From NCBI GenBank assembly GCA_016867495.1, contig VGJL01000010.1, positions 1-41,884 of the forward strand: a stretch of DNA of 41,884 bases, written 5' to 3'. Origin of the DNA: Candidatus Eisenbacteria bacterium. Its GTDB lineage: Bacteria > Eisenbacteria > RBG-16-71-46 > CAIMUX01 > VGJL01. The notes under the pieces were generated by a model. The model saw nothing but the letters and a program-made list of their open reading frames with translations, had not been told where the DNA came from and made no database searches. Of the stretch, positions 1 through 9,394 are shown in pieces (the first letter of the stretch is position 1; each line of letters opens with the position of its first letter). Made by a program: the position numbers and the translations under genes.

Positions 1-1
1 C

Positions 2-292
2 GGGATCACGGCGCGCGTCTCCAGGATGGCCATCGATCTGGCGCGCAAGGAGGGAGCCAAGGTCGGCTTCCTGCGCCTGATCACCGTCTGGCCGTTCCCC
101 GAGAAGCGGATCCGGGATCTGGCCCGGAAGACGAAAGCCTTCGTCGTCCCGGAGATCAACTATGGACAGATGGCGCTCGAGGTGGAGCGGTGCGCGGCCG
201 GGGCCGCCGGGACGGTGCACGTGCCGCATGGCGGCGGCGGTGTCCACGATCCCGAAGCCATCTTGAAGGCGATCCTGGGGGTGAAGCGATGA
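2..292 (+). CDS. korA: 2-oxoacid:ferredoxin oxidoreductase alpha subunit, C-terminal part (5' end outside window)
   Basis: This is the last 96 residues of the alpha subunit of a 2-oxoacid:ferredoxin oxidoreductase (2-oxoglutarate type by its neighbours). These enzymes oxidatively decarboxylate a 2-oxoacid with CoA and pass electrons to ferredoxin. The visible part is the C-terminal domain with the family pattern G-I-T-A-R-V, then VGFLRLITVWPFP and VVPEINYGQM. The reading frame is open from base 2, so the gene begins upstream of the window. Its stop TGA overlaps the start of the beta subunit as ATGA, showing translational coupling. The substrate is inferred; the visible segment alone cannot separate the 2-oxoglutarate from the 2-oxoisovalerate type. 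Confidence 0.85.
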   Translation, partial: GITARVSRMAIDLARKEGAKVGFLRLITVWPFPEKRIRDLARKTKAFVVPEINYGQMALEVERCAAGAAGTVHVPHGGGGVHDPEAILKAILGVKR

Positions 293-1185
293 GCACGATC
301 CTGGGCAGGATGGAGCTTCCGCTCGAAGAGCATCCGATCGCTCCCTACATCCGGATGGACAGGATGCCGCACATCTGGTGCCCCACCTGCGGCATCGGCA
401 CGGTGGTCAAGTGCTACGCCACGGCGCTCGAGCAGTCGCAGCTCGACTTGGACAAGGTGGCGGTCGTCTCTGGCATAGGCTGCACAGGGAGAGTCGCGGG
501 ATACCTGAAGCTCGACGGCTTCCACAGCACGCACGGGCGGGCGATCCCGTTCGCGACGGGATTGAAGCTCGCGCGGCCCGAACTCCTCGTCACGGTCTTC
601 TCAGGCGACGGCGACCTCGTCGGCATCGGCGGCAATCACTTTATCCACGCCGCGCGCCGGAACATGGACCTGATGATCGTGCTGGTCAACAACTTCATCT
701 ATGGGATGACGGGCGGGCAGAACGCGGCCACGACTCCGCCGGGGGCCAAGACCTCCACGATGCCCTTCGGAAACTACGAGAGGCCGTTCAATCTGCCCCA
801 TCTGGCGGCGAGCTGCGGGGCCACCTATGTCGCGCGCTGGACGAGCCTGCATGTGCGGCGGCTGACGAAGTCCTTCCGAGAAGCGCTGGGCAGGAAGGGG
901 TTCCGGTTCATCGAGGTGATCGCTCCCTGCTCGACCCTCTATGCGCGATTGAACAAGCTCGGCACCGGGTACGATCTGATGCGCTTCTATCACGACAACG
1001 CCGAGATCCAGCACGGAGCCGACGTTCGGGATCTGGACATCGCCTTTCAGGACCGGATCATCTGCGGCAAGTTCATCGACGAGGAGCGCCCGACCTTCCA
1101 GGAAATGATGATGGCGCACTACAAGAAGGTGCTCGGAGAGAAGTACGTGCCGATGTCGCCCGAGGGAGGCTGGATCCATGAGTAG
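289..1185 (+). CDS. korB: 2-oxoacid:ferredoxin oxidoreductase beta subunit (TPP-binding)
   Basis: 298 residues, the usual length for KorB. It binds thiamine diphosphate and takes part in decarboxylation of the 2-oxoacid. A WCPTCGIG motif near residue 30 supplies cluster ligands. The TPP/Mg motif runs from GDGD near residue 106 to the NN pair in LVNNFIYGMT some 27 residues later. GIGCTGR and HGRAIPFATG are further family signatures. The ATG at 289 overlaps the stop of the alpha gene, and the 3' end overlaps the gamma gene by 8 bases. Placement directly before Hdr genes suggests that its electrons, as reduced ferredoxin or directly, feed the Hdr complex. A separate delta (ferredoxin) subunit is not in view and may lie upstream. 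Confidence 0.92.
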   Translation: MSTILGRMELPLEEHPIAPYIRMDRMPHIWCPTCGIGTVVKCYATALEQSQLDLDKVAVVSGIGCTGRVAGYLKLDGFHSTHGRAIPFATGLKLARPELLVTVFSGDGDLVGIGGNHFIHAARRNMDLMIVLVNNFIYGMTGGQNAATTPPGAKTSTMPFGNYERPFNLPHLAASCGATYVARWTSLHVRRLTKSFREALGRKGFRFIEVIAPCSTLYARLNKLGTGYDLMRFYHDNAEIQHGADVRDLDIAFQDRIICGKFIDEERPTFQEMMMAHYKKVLGEKYVPMSPEGGWIHE

Positions 1186-1771
1186 GACGGAGATTCGGAT
1201 TACGGGATTCGGCGGCCAGGGGGTTGTCCTGTGCGGGTACATCATCGGACGCGCTTGCGCGATCAACTCCGACCTGCACGCGACGATGGTCCAGAGCTTC
1301 GGCCCCGAGGCCCGAGGATCCTCGTGCAGCGCGACCCTGGTCGTCGCGGACGTCGAGGTTCTCTATCCCTACATCAAGAAGCCCAACATCCTCGTCGTCA
1401 TGTCTTCCGAGGGATACCAGAGGTTCTCGGACGAGCTGGACGGCGAGGGGACCCTGATCTACGAGAAAGATCTCGTGCACCCCACAGCGAAGCCGGGCCA
1501 GCGGAGCTTCGGCGTCCGATCAACCTGGATCGCCGAATCGATGGGCAAGCCGATCGTTCAGAACATCGTGATGCTCGGGTTCTTCACCGCGGTGACGAAG
1601 ATCGTCACACGGGAACAGATGCGGGAGGCCGTGAAGGCATCGGTTCCGGCGGGCACGGAGGAGTTGAATGTGAAGGCCTTCGAGGCGGGATGGGAGGCCT
1701 TCGAGCAGGAATACGGCCCGGGCGGGCCGGCGCGCAAGGAGAGCGCCTTGAAGGAAGCCGACAAGGCCTGA
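1178..1771 (+). CDS. korC: 2-oxoacid:ferredoxin oxidoreductase gamma subunit
   Basis: 197 residues with the gamma-subunit signature [13 protein letters not shown] at the N terminus, followed by [11 protein letters not shown], a pattern found in the KorC/PorC CoA-handling subunit. It completes the KorABC core enzyme. The ATG at 1178 lies inside the end of korB. The C-terminal 25 residues are charged and lysine-rich, which is typical of a loose tail. A gap of 47 bases follows before the HdrA gene, which has its own strong AGGAGG ribosome site, so it is likely the same operon. Confidence 0.9.
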   Translation: MSRTEIRITGFGGQGVVLCGYIIGRACAINSDLHATMVQSFGPEARGSSCSATLVVADVEVLYPYIKKPNILVVMSSEGYQRFSDELDGEGTLIYEKDLVHPTAKPGQRSFGVRSTWIAESMGKPIVQNIVMLGFFTAVTKIVTREQMREAVKASVPAGTEELNVKAFEAGWEAFEQEYGPGGPARKESALKEADKA

Positions 1772-1818
1772 GGCCGCAGCGCCGGTTGCAACAGAGGAGT
1801 CTCAGGAGGCAATTGAGA

Positions 1819-4800
1819 ATGAGGTCACGGCGCCCGCGCGCGCAGAGTCCCCCCAAAGCGGTGGCGGAGAAGCGCGCGCTCGTAATCGGAGGCGGAATCG
1901 CGGGGATTCAGGCCGCGCTGGATCTCGCGAACGCGCGCATACCCGTGACGCTGGTGGAGAAGTCGCCGTCGCTCGGCGGCCGCATGGCCCAGCTCGACAA
2001 GACCTTCCCCACCATGGACTGCTCGATCTGAATTCTCGGCCCTAGGGCCATGGATGCCGGTCGGCATCCGCTGATCGAGGTCGTCACGAATGCGGAAGTC
2101 ATCGCGTGCGAAGGCGCGCCGGGGGACTTTCGCGTCCGCATCCGAAAGAACCCGCGCTACGTCCGCGAGGACAAGTGCGTCGCCTGCGGGCAGTGCGTCG
2201 ATACCTGTCCGATGGTCGGGGGCAACGAGTTCGACGTGGGGCTCAAGGCCCGCAAGGCGATCTACCGCCCCTTCCCCCAGTCCGTGCCGGCAGCGTATGT
2301 CATCGATCCGGAGGCCTGCCTCAACTTCACGCCCTTCCTCAGCCAGAAGCAGAAGAAGACCCTCGAGAAGGTTCAGGAAGTCAAGAAGCGCAAGCAGGCC
2401 GACTATCCGCTCCGCTTCCTGCCGTGCGGGCATTGCATGAAGTCCTGCCTGGTGGATGCCGTCGACTTCGACATGCTCCCGGAGGAGAGGGAGATCGACG
2501 TGGGCGGGATCCTCGTCGCCGTCGGATTCCAGGAATTCGACGCGCGGAAGCTCGGCAACTACGGATATGGACGTTTCCCGAATGTCATCACGAGCCTCGA
2601 GCTCGAACGGATGCTCAACGCCTCCGGCGTCACGCTCGGTCACGTCGTGCGTCCCTCCGATCGGACGACGCCGAAGCGGATCGTCTTCGTCCAGTGCGTG
2701 GGCGCGCGGGGCGAGGGGGGAAGGCCCTACTGCAGCCGCTTCTGCTGCATGAACGCCGTGAAGGACTCGATGCTGATCAGGATGCACGATCCCGAAGTCG
2801 AGGAAGTGACGATCCTCTACACCGACCTTCGGGCCTTCGGCAAGGGTTTCGACGAGTTCGTGGAGCGATCGAGGAACGAGCGAAGCGCGGTCTATGTCCG
2901 GGGACGCCCGGCCAAGATCGAGCAGGTCGAGGACGGGAGTCTGGAGATCTTCGTGGAGGACACGCTGGAGCACGCGCAGAAGCGGATGCGGGCGGACCTC
3001 GTCGTCCTCTCCGTCGCCGCGGCGCCGAACGAGGGGGCGCTGGACCTGGCGCGGATGCTCGGGATCGAGACCGACGCCTATGGGTTCATGGCGAGAGAGG
3101 ATCCGGCGGTCTCGGCCGTCGAGACGACGCGCGAGGGGATCTATGTCTGCGGAAGCTCGGTGGGGCCGCAGGTGATCCCGGACTGCGTAGCGCAGGCATC
3201 GGCCGCCGCCGCGCGCGCCGAGCTGTTCCTGGCCGGACACCGGAGCGAGAAGCGCGAGAAAGAGGTGGAGCCGCTCGATCTCTCGGGTCCCCTTCGGATC
3301 GGGGTGATGATCTGCCATTGCGGGATCAACATCGGCGGCGTCCTCGACGTGGAAGGGCTCGTAGGCCGCGCGGCCGGGCTTCCCGACGTGGTCGCGTCGA
3401 AGGGGCATCTCTTCTCCTGTTCCTCGGTGGGACAGGACGAGCTGGCGGAGATGATCCGCGAGCACAAGCTCAACCGGATCGTCGTCGCGGCCTGTACGCC
3501 GCGGACGCATGAGCCGGTCTTCCGCGGGGCCTGCGCGCGGTTGGGCTTCAATCCATACCTGCTGGAGATGGTGAACATCCGGGATCAGTGCTCCTGGGTC
3601 CACGCGAACGAGCCGGAGGCGGCGCAAGAGAAAGCCTGGGCTCTGATCCGCATGGGAGTCGCCCGCGCGCGGCATCTCGCCCCGCTCGCCGAGGGCGAGG
3701 CGCCGATGACGCGCAGCGCTCTCGTGATCGGCGGCGGCATCGCCGGGATCCAGGCCGCGACCGATCTCGCGGCCCAGGGTTTCCCGGTGACCCTCGTCGA
3801 GAAGGGCAAGGAGCTTGGAGGCAGACTGGCGGGGGAGGGCCTCAAGCACCTCTATCCGAACATGAGGGCGGCCCGGGACGTGCTGCGCGAGAAGCTCCAG
3901 CGGCTGGAAGAGAGCGGCGCGCGGGTTCTGCTCGAGACGGAGGTCGCCGGCATCAAGGGGTTCGTCGGGAGCTTCGAGGCCACGCTCAAAGGACCGACCA
4001 GCGAAGTTCTTCCCGCAGGAGCGATCATCCTGGCGATCGGCGCGGACCTTCACGACCCCGCCGGCGAGCATGGCTACGGCAGGCTGCCGAACGTTCTGAC
4101 GAGCGACGATCTGGAGCGGCTCTTCACCGGATCAGGAGAGGAGATCCTGATCGAGGGGAAGAAGCCGAAGAGCGCGGCCTTCATCCTCTGCGTCGGATCC
4201 CGCGATCCGAACGGCTATCCGGGATGTTCGCGCTATTGCTGCCCCACGGCCATCAAGCAGGCCATGATCCTGTCCCGCCAGGGTATCGACACCACGATCT
4301 TCTACCGCGACATCCGCACGATCTCGACGGGAGCCGAGGAGATGTACCGCGAGGCGCGCGGACTCGGGATCCTCTTCGTCAGGATACCGCCCGAGCGCGC
4401 CGTGGAGGTGATCGGCGGCGAGCGGGCCGAGGCGGTCCGCTGCCATGACGACCTCCTCGCGCGCGAGCTGGAGGTTCCCGCCGATCTCGTCGTCCTGAGC
4501 GTCGGAATGCGCCCGAGGCAGCCCGACACGGATCGATTTCACGACATGCTCAAGGCGAGCGTCGGCCTCGACGGCTTCTTCATGGAGAGGCATCCGGAGC
4601 TGGCGCCCGTCGAGACGGTCGTGGAGGGGATTCTGCTGGCGGGGACCGTGCAGGGCCCGAAGGACTTGGTCGACTCCGTCGCCCAGGCGTCGGCCGCAGC
4701 CGCGAAAGCCGCGGTCTTCCTCGCGCACGAGAAGGTGAAGATCGATCCCACCGTCGCGGCGGTCCACGAGGCGCGTTGTCGCGGCTGCGGGAAGTGCGTC

Positions 4801-5001
4801 GAGATCTGCGAGTTCCAGGCGCCGGTCCTCGTCGAGATCGCGGAGGGCGTGCATGTCGCGAGGATCAACCCGTCGGTCTGCAAGGGATGCGGCACCTGCG
4901 CGAGCTGGTGTCCCTCGGGGGCGATCACGGCGATGCACTTCACCGACCGCCAGGTGTTCGCGATGATCGACGAGCTGCTCGCCGAGGAGGCGGCGCCGTG
5001 A
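1819..5001 (+). CDS. hdrA: Selenocysteine-containing double-module HdrA-like flavoprotein (UGA at 2029-2031 read as Sec)
   Basis: 1060 residues with UGA read as Sec71. HdrA carries the FAD that splits electron pairs in heterodisulfide-reductase-type bifurcating complexes. Module 1 (about 25-490) starts with [11 protein letters not shown], reaches PTMDCSI-Sec-ILGP where relatives have CSxCxLxPK, then has a [11 protein letters not shown] cluster site and FVQCVGARG. Next comes an [10 protein letters not shown] domain (about 495-620) and a second FAD module from about residue 630 ([24 protein letters not shown]). The protein ends in two ferredoxin motifs, [11 protein letters not shown] and [11 protein letters not shown]. 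The second module lacks the Cys/Sec segment. The start ATG has AGGAGG nine bases upstream. The frame is the same on both sides of the UGA and all family motifs continue, which argues against a pseudogene. It overlaps the next gene as GTGA. Confidence 0.9.
2029..2070 (+). promoter_or_regulatory. Sec UGA codon and bacterial SECIS hairpin of hdrA1
   Basis: The UGA is followed, after 20-21 bases, by a perfect hairpin: GGATGCC (2052-2058), loop GGTC (2059-2062), GGCATCC (2063-2069), extendable by a T-G pair. The GGU(C) loop and the UGA-to-loop distance of 27 bases fit the bacterial SECIS read by SelB. A smaller GGCC-type inverted repeat lies between the codon and the hairpin. The same element, almost base for base, occurs in the second HdrA gene (7308-7349). 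Confidence 0.88.
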
Positions 5002-5510
5002 GCGGGGCCCTGAAGCCGGCCGCGCGGCGCCCTCGCGTCGGGGATTCCGGGGCGTCCTGGGATCCCAGCATCGTCGTCTTCGCCTGCAACTGGTGCTCCT
5101 ACGCCGGGGCCGACACCGCGGGAGTATCGAGGATCCAGCAGCAGCCCCACTTCCGGATCATCCGCGTCATGTGCTCGGGGAGGATCCAGCCGGGATTCGT
5201 CCTGCGGGCGTTCGAGAAGGGGGCCGACGGCGTTCTGGTGTCGGGATGCCACTTCGGCGACTGCCACTACATCTTCGGGAATCATCGGGCCGTCGAGCAG
5301 TTCGACAAGACGAAGAAGGTCGTCCGTCTCCTCGGGATCGAGGAAGGGCGCCTCCGCCTCGAGTGGATCAGCGCGGCGGAAGGGGCCCGGTTCGCACAGG
5401 TGATCGGGGAGTTCACCGACACGGTTCGCAGGCTCGGTCCTAGCCCGCTCGGAGCGAGCGCGGGACGGCGATCGGCCGCGCAACCGGCAAGAGGCGAGAC
5501 CGAGCCATGA
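4998..5510 (+). CDS. mvhD: MvhD-like [2Fe-2S] electron-transfer protein
   Basis: 170 residues. MvhD proteins pass electrons between HdrA and a partner dehydrogenase or hydrogenase. The core has all family cysteines: FACNWCSYAGAD near residue 28, RVMCSGRI, and SGCHFGDCHY. The C-terminal 25 residues are arginine/alanine-rich and outside the family. The start is GTG at 4998, overlapping the stop of hdrA1 as GTGA; this start places the MvhD core at the expected distance. A second MvhD domain is fused to the C terminus of the other HdrA in this operon, so the complex would hold two such units. The partner redox enzyme is not visible here. Confidence 0.88.
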   Translation: MSGALKPAARRPRVGDSGASWDPSIVVFACNWCSYAGADTAGVSRIQQQPHFRIIRVMCSGRIQPGFVLRAFEKGADGVLVSGCHFGDCHYIFGNHRAVEQFDKTKKVVRLLGIEEGRLRLEWISAAEGARFAQVIGEFTDTVRRLGPSPLGASAGRRSAAQPARGETEP

Positions 5511-6667
5511 CGCTGACGCAAGATCTGCTCAAGGCGGCCGGGAGGTCCAGGGCGTGGGCCTGCTACGACTGCGGCAAGTGCACGGCCACTTGCCCCGTGA
5601 GCCGGACCGGGCGCGACTACAGCCCGCGCCGTCATGTCCTCGCGACGGTTCTCGGCCACGAGGATGAGATCCTGAGCGACGGCAAGATCCACGCGTGTCT
5701 CACCTGCTCGCTGTGCGACCAGCGATGCCCGGCGCAGGTGCGCTACACCGATCTCATGCTCCTGCTCCGCGAGATGGCTCATCGGGAAGGGGTCGAGCCC
5801 GAGTGTCCGCACGGCGGCGCGTTGCAGTCGGTCATGCGCATGATGGCCGGAGGCAAGACCGAGCAGGACCGGATGGGGTGGATGCCGAGCGATCTCCGCG
5901 CCGACCCCGAGAAGGGGGAGGTCTTCTACTGGACCGGCTGCTCCATGTACTACGACGCCTTCTTCCCCGAGCTCGAGTCGCGCGCGCTGCGCGGGACCGA
6001 GGCGGCCGTCAGGGCGCTCAACCGTCTCGGGATCGTCCCGGTCGTCTCGCCCCGGGAGCGCTGCTGCGGCCACGACCTCCTCTGGAACGGGGATCGCGCG
6101 AGCTTCGAGCGGCTCGCCGAGCACAATGTGGACCTTGTCGCCGGGAGCGGAGCGGCGACCCTCGTCGTTTCCTGCGCCGAGTGCCTTAGAACATGGTCGA
6201 TCGACTACGCCCCGCGCTTCAAAGGGAAGGCGCCGAGGATCGTCCACATCTCGACCTATCTGCTCGAGCGCCTCCCGGACCTTCGCATCGCCGCGAGGGA
6301 GCCGCTGCGGGTCACCTACCAGGATCCTTGCCGCCTGGGTAGGCATCTGGGGATCTATGACCCCCCGAGGGAGCTTCTTGCGGGGATCCCCGGGGTCGAG
6401 CTCATAGAGATGCGTCACGCGCGCGCCGCCGCGGGCTGCTGCGCCGGAGGAACCTGGTCGGACTGCGACCGCTTCGCGAAGCAGATCCAGGTGTCGCGCC
6501 TCAGGGAAGCGCGCGCCACGGGCGCCGAGGTCCTGGTCACCGCCTGTCCGAAGTGCCAGATCCACTTTCGATGCGCCATGAAGGATCCCAAGGTCGGGGA
6601 AGAAGTGCAGATCGAGATGAGGGATCTTGCGGAGATCGTCGCGGAGGCCCTCGCTCCGAACGAGTAA
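5507..6667 (+). CDS. HdrC-HdrB fusion (HdrD-like) iron-sulfur protein with two CCG domains
   Basis: 386 residues. The N-terminal HdrC-like part has two [4Fe-4S] motifs, CYDCGKCTATCP (about 19-30) and CLTCSLCDQRCP (about 64-75). The rest has two cysteine-rich CCG domains: WTGCSMYYD...RCCGHD...SCAECLRTW, and QDPCRLGRHLG...GCCAGG...CPKCQIHF. Proteins of this build (HdrD, GlpC, LutA and DsrK relatives) hold the catalytic or terminal iron-sulfur site. The first CCG is closer to the general HdrD/DsrK type than to methanogen HdrB. ATG overlaps the stop of mvhD (ATGA). The natural electron acceptor (disulfide, quinone or other thiol) cannot be told from sequence. Confidence 0.85.
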   Translation: MTLTQDLLKAAGRSRAWACYDCGKCTATCPVSRTGRDYSPRRHVLATVLGHEDEILSDGKIHACLTCSLCDQRCPAQVRYTDLMLLLREMAHREGVEPECPHGGALQSVMRMMAGGKTEQDRMGWMPSDLRADPEKGEVFYWTGCSMYYDAFFPELESRALRGTEAAVRALNRLGIVPVVSPRERCCGHDLLWNGDRASFERLAEHNVDLVAGSGAATLVVSCAECLRTWSIDYAPRFKGKAPRIVHISTYLLERLPDLRIAAREPLRVTYQDPCRLGRHLGIYDPPRELLAGIPGVELIEMRHARAAAGCCAGGTWSDCDRFAKQIQVSRLREARATGAEVLVTACPKCQIHFRCAMKDPKVGEEVQIEMRDLAEIVAEALAPNE

Positions 6668-6701
6668 ACGAGACGGCCGCTGAGAGGAAGGGGAGAGACC
6701 G

Positions 6702-9140
6702 ATGATACGCGAGCAGACCGACGACGGCGTCCGGGTGGGCGTCTTCGTCTGCGACTGCGGGTTGAACATTGCGGGCGCCGTGGACTGCGCCGACGTGGCG
6801 GAGTACGCAAGCACGCTGCCGGACGTGGCCTGCGTCGTACGCAACAAGTACACCTGCGCCGACCCGGGCCAGAACGAGATCAAGACCGCGATCCAGCAGC
6901 ACCGGCTGAACCGGGTCGTGGTCGCATCCTGCACGCCCAGGCAGCACGAGCCGACGTTCCGCCAGTGCGTCTACGAGGCGGGCCTGAATCCCTATCTGAT
7001 GGAGATGGCCAATCTGAGGGAGCACTGCTCCTGGGTCCATCCCACCGATCGGGATGGCGCCACGTGGAAGGCGAAGGATCTCGTGGCGGGGGCGGTGGCG
7101 CGGGCCCGGCTCCTGCAGCCGCAGGAAGAGATGAGCGTCCAGGTGACCAAGCAGGCGCTCGTGATAGGGGGCGGCGTGGCCGGCATCGAAGCGGCCCTGC
7201 AGCTCGCCGATGCCGGGCATCGAGTGGTGCTGGTCGAGAAGGAGGCGTCGATCGGCGGGATCATGGCCCAGCTAGACAAGACCTATCCCACGATGGACTG
7301 CTCCATATGAATTCTCGGCCCTAAGGCCATCGATGCCGGTCGGCATCAGAAAATCGAGCTCCTGACCTATAGCGAAGTCGAAGAGGTCTCCGGCTACGTC
7401 GGCAACTTCACGGTCAAGATCCGCAAGAAGGCGCGCTATGTGGACCCTTCGCTCTGCAACGCCTGCGGCGAGTGCTCGAAGATCTGTCCGGTAGTCAAGC
7501 CGGACGAGTTCCAGATGGGGCTCTCGTCCCGCAAGGCGGTCTACATCCCCTTCCCGCAGGCGGTCCCATGCTCCTATGTCCTCAACATGGACGACTGCCT
7601 GGGGAACAATCCGCTCGCCTGCGGCAAGTGCGCCGAGGTCTGCGAGAAGAAGGCGATCAACTACGACGACCGCGATCAGATCGTCACGCGCGAGGTCGGA
7701 GCGATCGTCGTCGCGGTCGGCCTCGATGTCTACGATCCCACCGAGATGGACGAGTATGGATACACGCGATTCGAGAACGTGATCACGTCGATGGAGTTCG
7801 AGCGCCTGATCTGCGCGGGGGGGCCCACGGCGGGGCACTTCGTCCGGCCCAGCGACCAGAAGAGGCCCCAGAGGATCGGGTTCATCCAGTGCGTCGGCTC
7901 GAGGAATCCGAAGATCGGCCGCCCCTACTGCTCCAATATCTGCTGCATGAACACGGTGAAGGACACGCTGCTGCTCGCGGACCACTATCCGGACGTGGAG
8001 AACACGGTCTTCTACCAGGACATCCGCGCCTTCGGAAAGATGTTCGAGGACATGTTCCAGCGCTCCAAGGAAGCGGGAACGCGCTACGTCCGCGGGCTGC
8101 CGGGGGACATCGAGGAGGATCCGGTCACGCGCAATCTCGTCATCACCGTGGAGAACACCACTTCCGGCCGCATCGAGCGCCACGGGCTGGACATGGTGAT
8201 CCTCTCCGTCGGCGTCGAGCCCCGGAAGGACCTGGACAAGATATGCAGGATGCTGACCCTCTCGCGGACCTCGGACGGCTTCCTGATGGAGTCGCATCCC
8301 AAGCTCAAGCCGGTCGACGCTCCGACGCGGGGCGTCTACTTCGCCGGCTTCTGCGAGTCGCCGAAGGACATCAAGGACGCCGTCTGCCAGGCGGGCGCGG
8401 CCGCGTCGCGCGGCGGGGCGCTCCTCAACGCGGGACGGATCAAGATCGAGGCGATCACCAGCCGCATCGACGAAGCGGCCTGCAAGAAGTGCGGACTCTG
8501 CGCGGCGGTCTGCCCCTATGGCGCGATCGTCTGGAAGAAGGGAGACGTCGCCGTCGTGGTCGAGGCGGCGTGCGCGGGCTGCGGCGCGTGCGGCGCGACC
8601 TGCCAGTTCGGGGCGATCACGATGCGCCACTTCACAGATGATCAGATCCTGGCGCAGGTGAGGGCGATCCTGGCCGATCGTCCGCAGGAGAAGGTTTTCG
8701 CCTTCGCATGCAACTGGTGCTCCTATGCGGGGGGCGACATGGCGGGGATCTCGAGGATCCAGTATCCGGCGACGGGACGCGTCATTCGGACGATGTGCTC
8801 GGCCCGGGTCTCGGAAGAGATGGTCCTCGAGGCGTTCCGTTGCGGAGCGCCTGTCGTGCTCCTCTCGGGCTGTCACTACGCGGACTGCCACTACATCAAC
8901 GCGAATCGCCAGACGGTCAAGAGGATGCAACGCCTCTGGGACAAGCTGGAGGCGGCGGGGGTGCGCCCGGAGCGGCTTCAGCTCGAGTGGATCAGCGCCG
9001 CTGAAGGACAGAAGTTCGCCAAGGTGATGAAGCAGATGGAGGAGCTGCGGCGCACCGTGACGGCGGAGGAGATCCAACACGCGCGGAAGGCGCTGCGGCC
9101 GAAGCCGAGGAAGGTGGCGGTGGAGGAGGTCGTAGGCTAG
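6702..9140 (+). CDS. hdrA: Selenocysteine-containing HdrA-MvhD fusion protein (UGA at 7308-7310 read as Sec)
   Basis: 812 residues with UGA as Sec203. Order of parts: N-terminal FVCDCGLNIAG domain (about 8-130); FAD module from GGGVAGIEAALQL (about 155); PTMDCSI-Sec-ILGPK; ferredoxin motifs CNACGECSKIC and CGKCAEVCEKK; the second half of the flavin domain (FIQCVGSRNPK); two more ferredoxin motifs (CKKCGLCAAVC, CAGCGACGATC); then an MvhD domain from about residue 664 (FACNWCSYAGGD, SGCHYADCHY). It has the complete motif set of a bifurcating HdrA plus its electron entry domain in one chain. The start ATG has GGGGAG upstream. Frame and homology continue across the UGA. Confidence 0.9.
7308..7349 (+). 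promoter_or_regulatory. Sec UGA codon and bacterial SECIS hairpin of hdrA2
   Basis: The UGA is followed by hairpin GATGCC (7332-7337), loop GGTC (7338-7341), GGCATC (7342-7347). The loop starts 27 bases after the UGA, exactly as in hdrA1. From the UGA through the hairpin the two genes differ at only two positions (A for G in the spacer, C for G just before the hairpin), although flanking codons differ at many synonymous sites. This supports selection on the RNA structure. Confidence 0.88.
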
Positions 9141-9189
9141 GCCGAGATGACCCGCTGCGCGGGCGAAGCGAGCCCAACTGGAGGCACGA

Positions 9190-9354
9190 ATGGGGGCGAC
9201 GATCGAGAAGTTCCGATGCATGATGTGCGGCCACGAGTACGAGGAGGCCGTCGAGAAGGGAGAGGACAAGGAGCGATCCTGTCCGAAGTGCCGCTCCAAC
9301 AGCATTCGCCACCTCAAGAAGAGGCCGGCGGCCAGGGAGTCGCTCCAGGGATGA
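9190..9354 (+). CDS. 54-residue zinc-ribbon/rubredoxin-like small protein
   Basis: A short gene inside the Hdr operon. It encodes MGATIEKFRCMMCGHEY near the start and SCPKCRSNSI later, so two CxxC knuckles about 20 residues apart, as in small zinc ribbons and rubredoxin-like proteins. GGAGG sits just before the ATG, and there is one gene on each side within 50 bases. Similar small knuckle proteins accompany Hdr and other redox operons, where they may carry iron or zinc. The exact role is unknown. The stop region overlaps a further ATG with no convincing product. Confidence 0.75.
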   Translation: MGATIEKFRCMMCGHEYEEAVEKGEDKERSCPKCRSNSIRHLKKRPAARESLQG

Positions 9355-9394
9355 ACGGGGATCGGCGCAAGAAGGGGATCGGAGGCGGGGCCCG

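Noticed and set aside
2029-2031. UGA in hdrA1 (and the one at 7308) as a nonsense mutation, giving pseudogenes
   Set aside because: Both UGA codons fall on the same conserved Cys position, homology continues in frame, and each has a GGUC hairpin at the same distance.
1825-4071. Long open frame on the minus strand opposite hdrA1, with similar ones opposite hdrA2 (7272-9317) and mfd (31168-33828)
   Set aside because: These mirror GC-rich codon structure, have low-complexity Arg/Asp/His-rich translations and overlap well-recognised genes completely.
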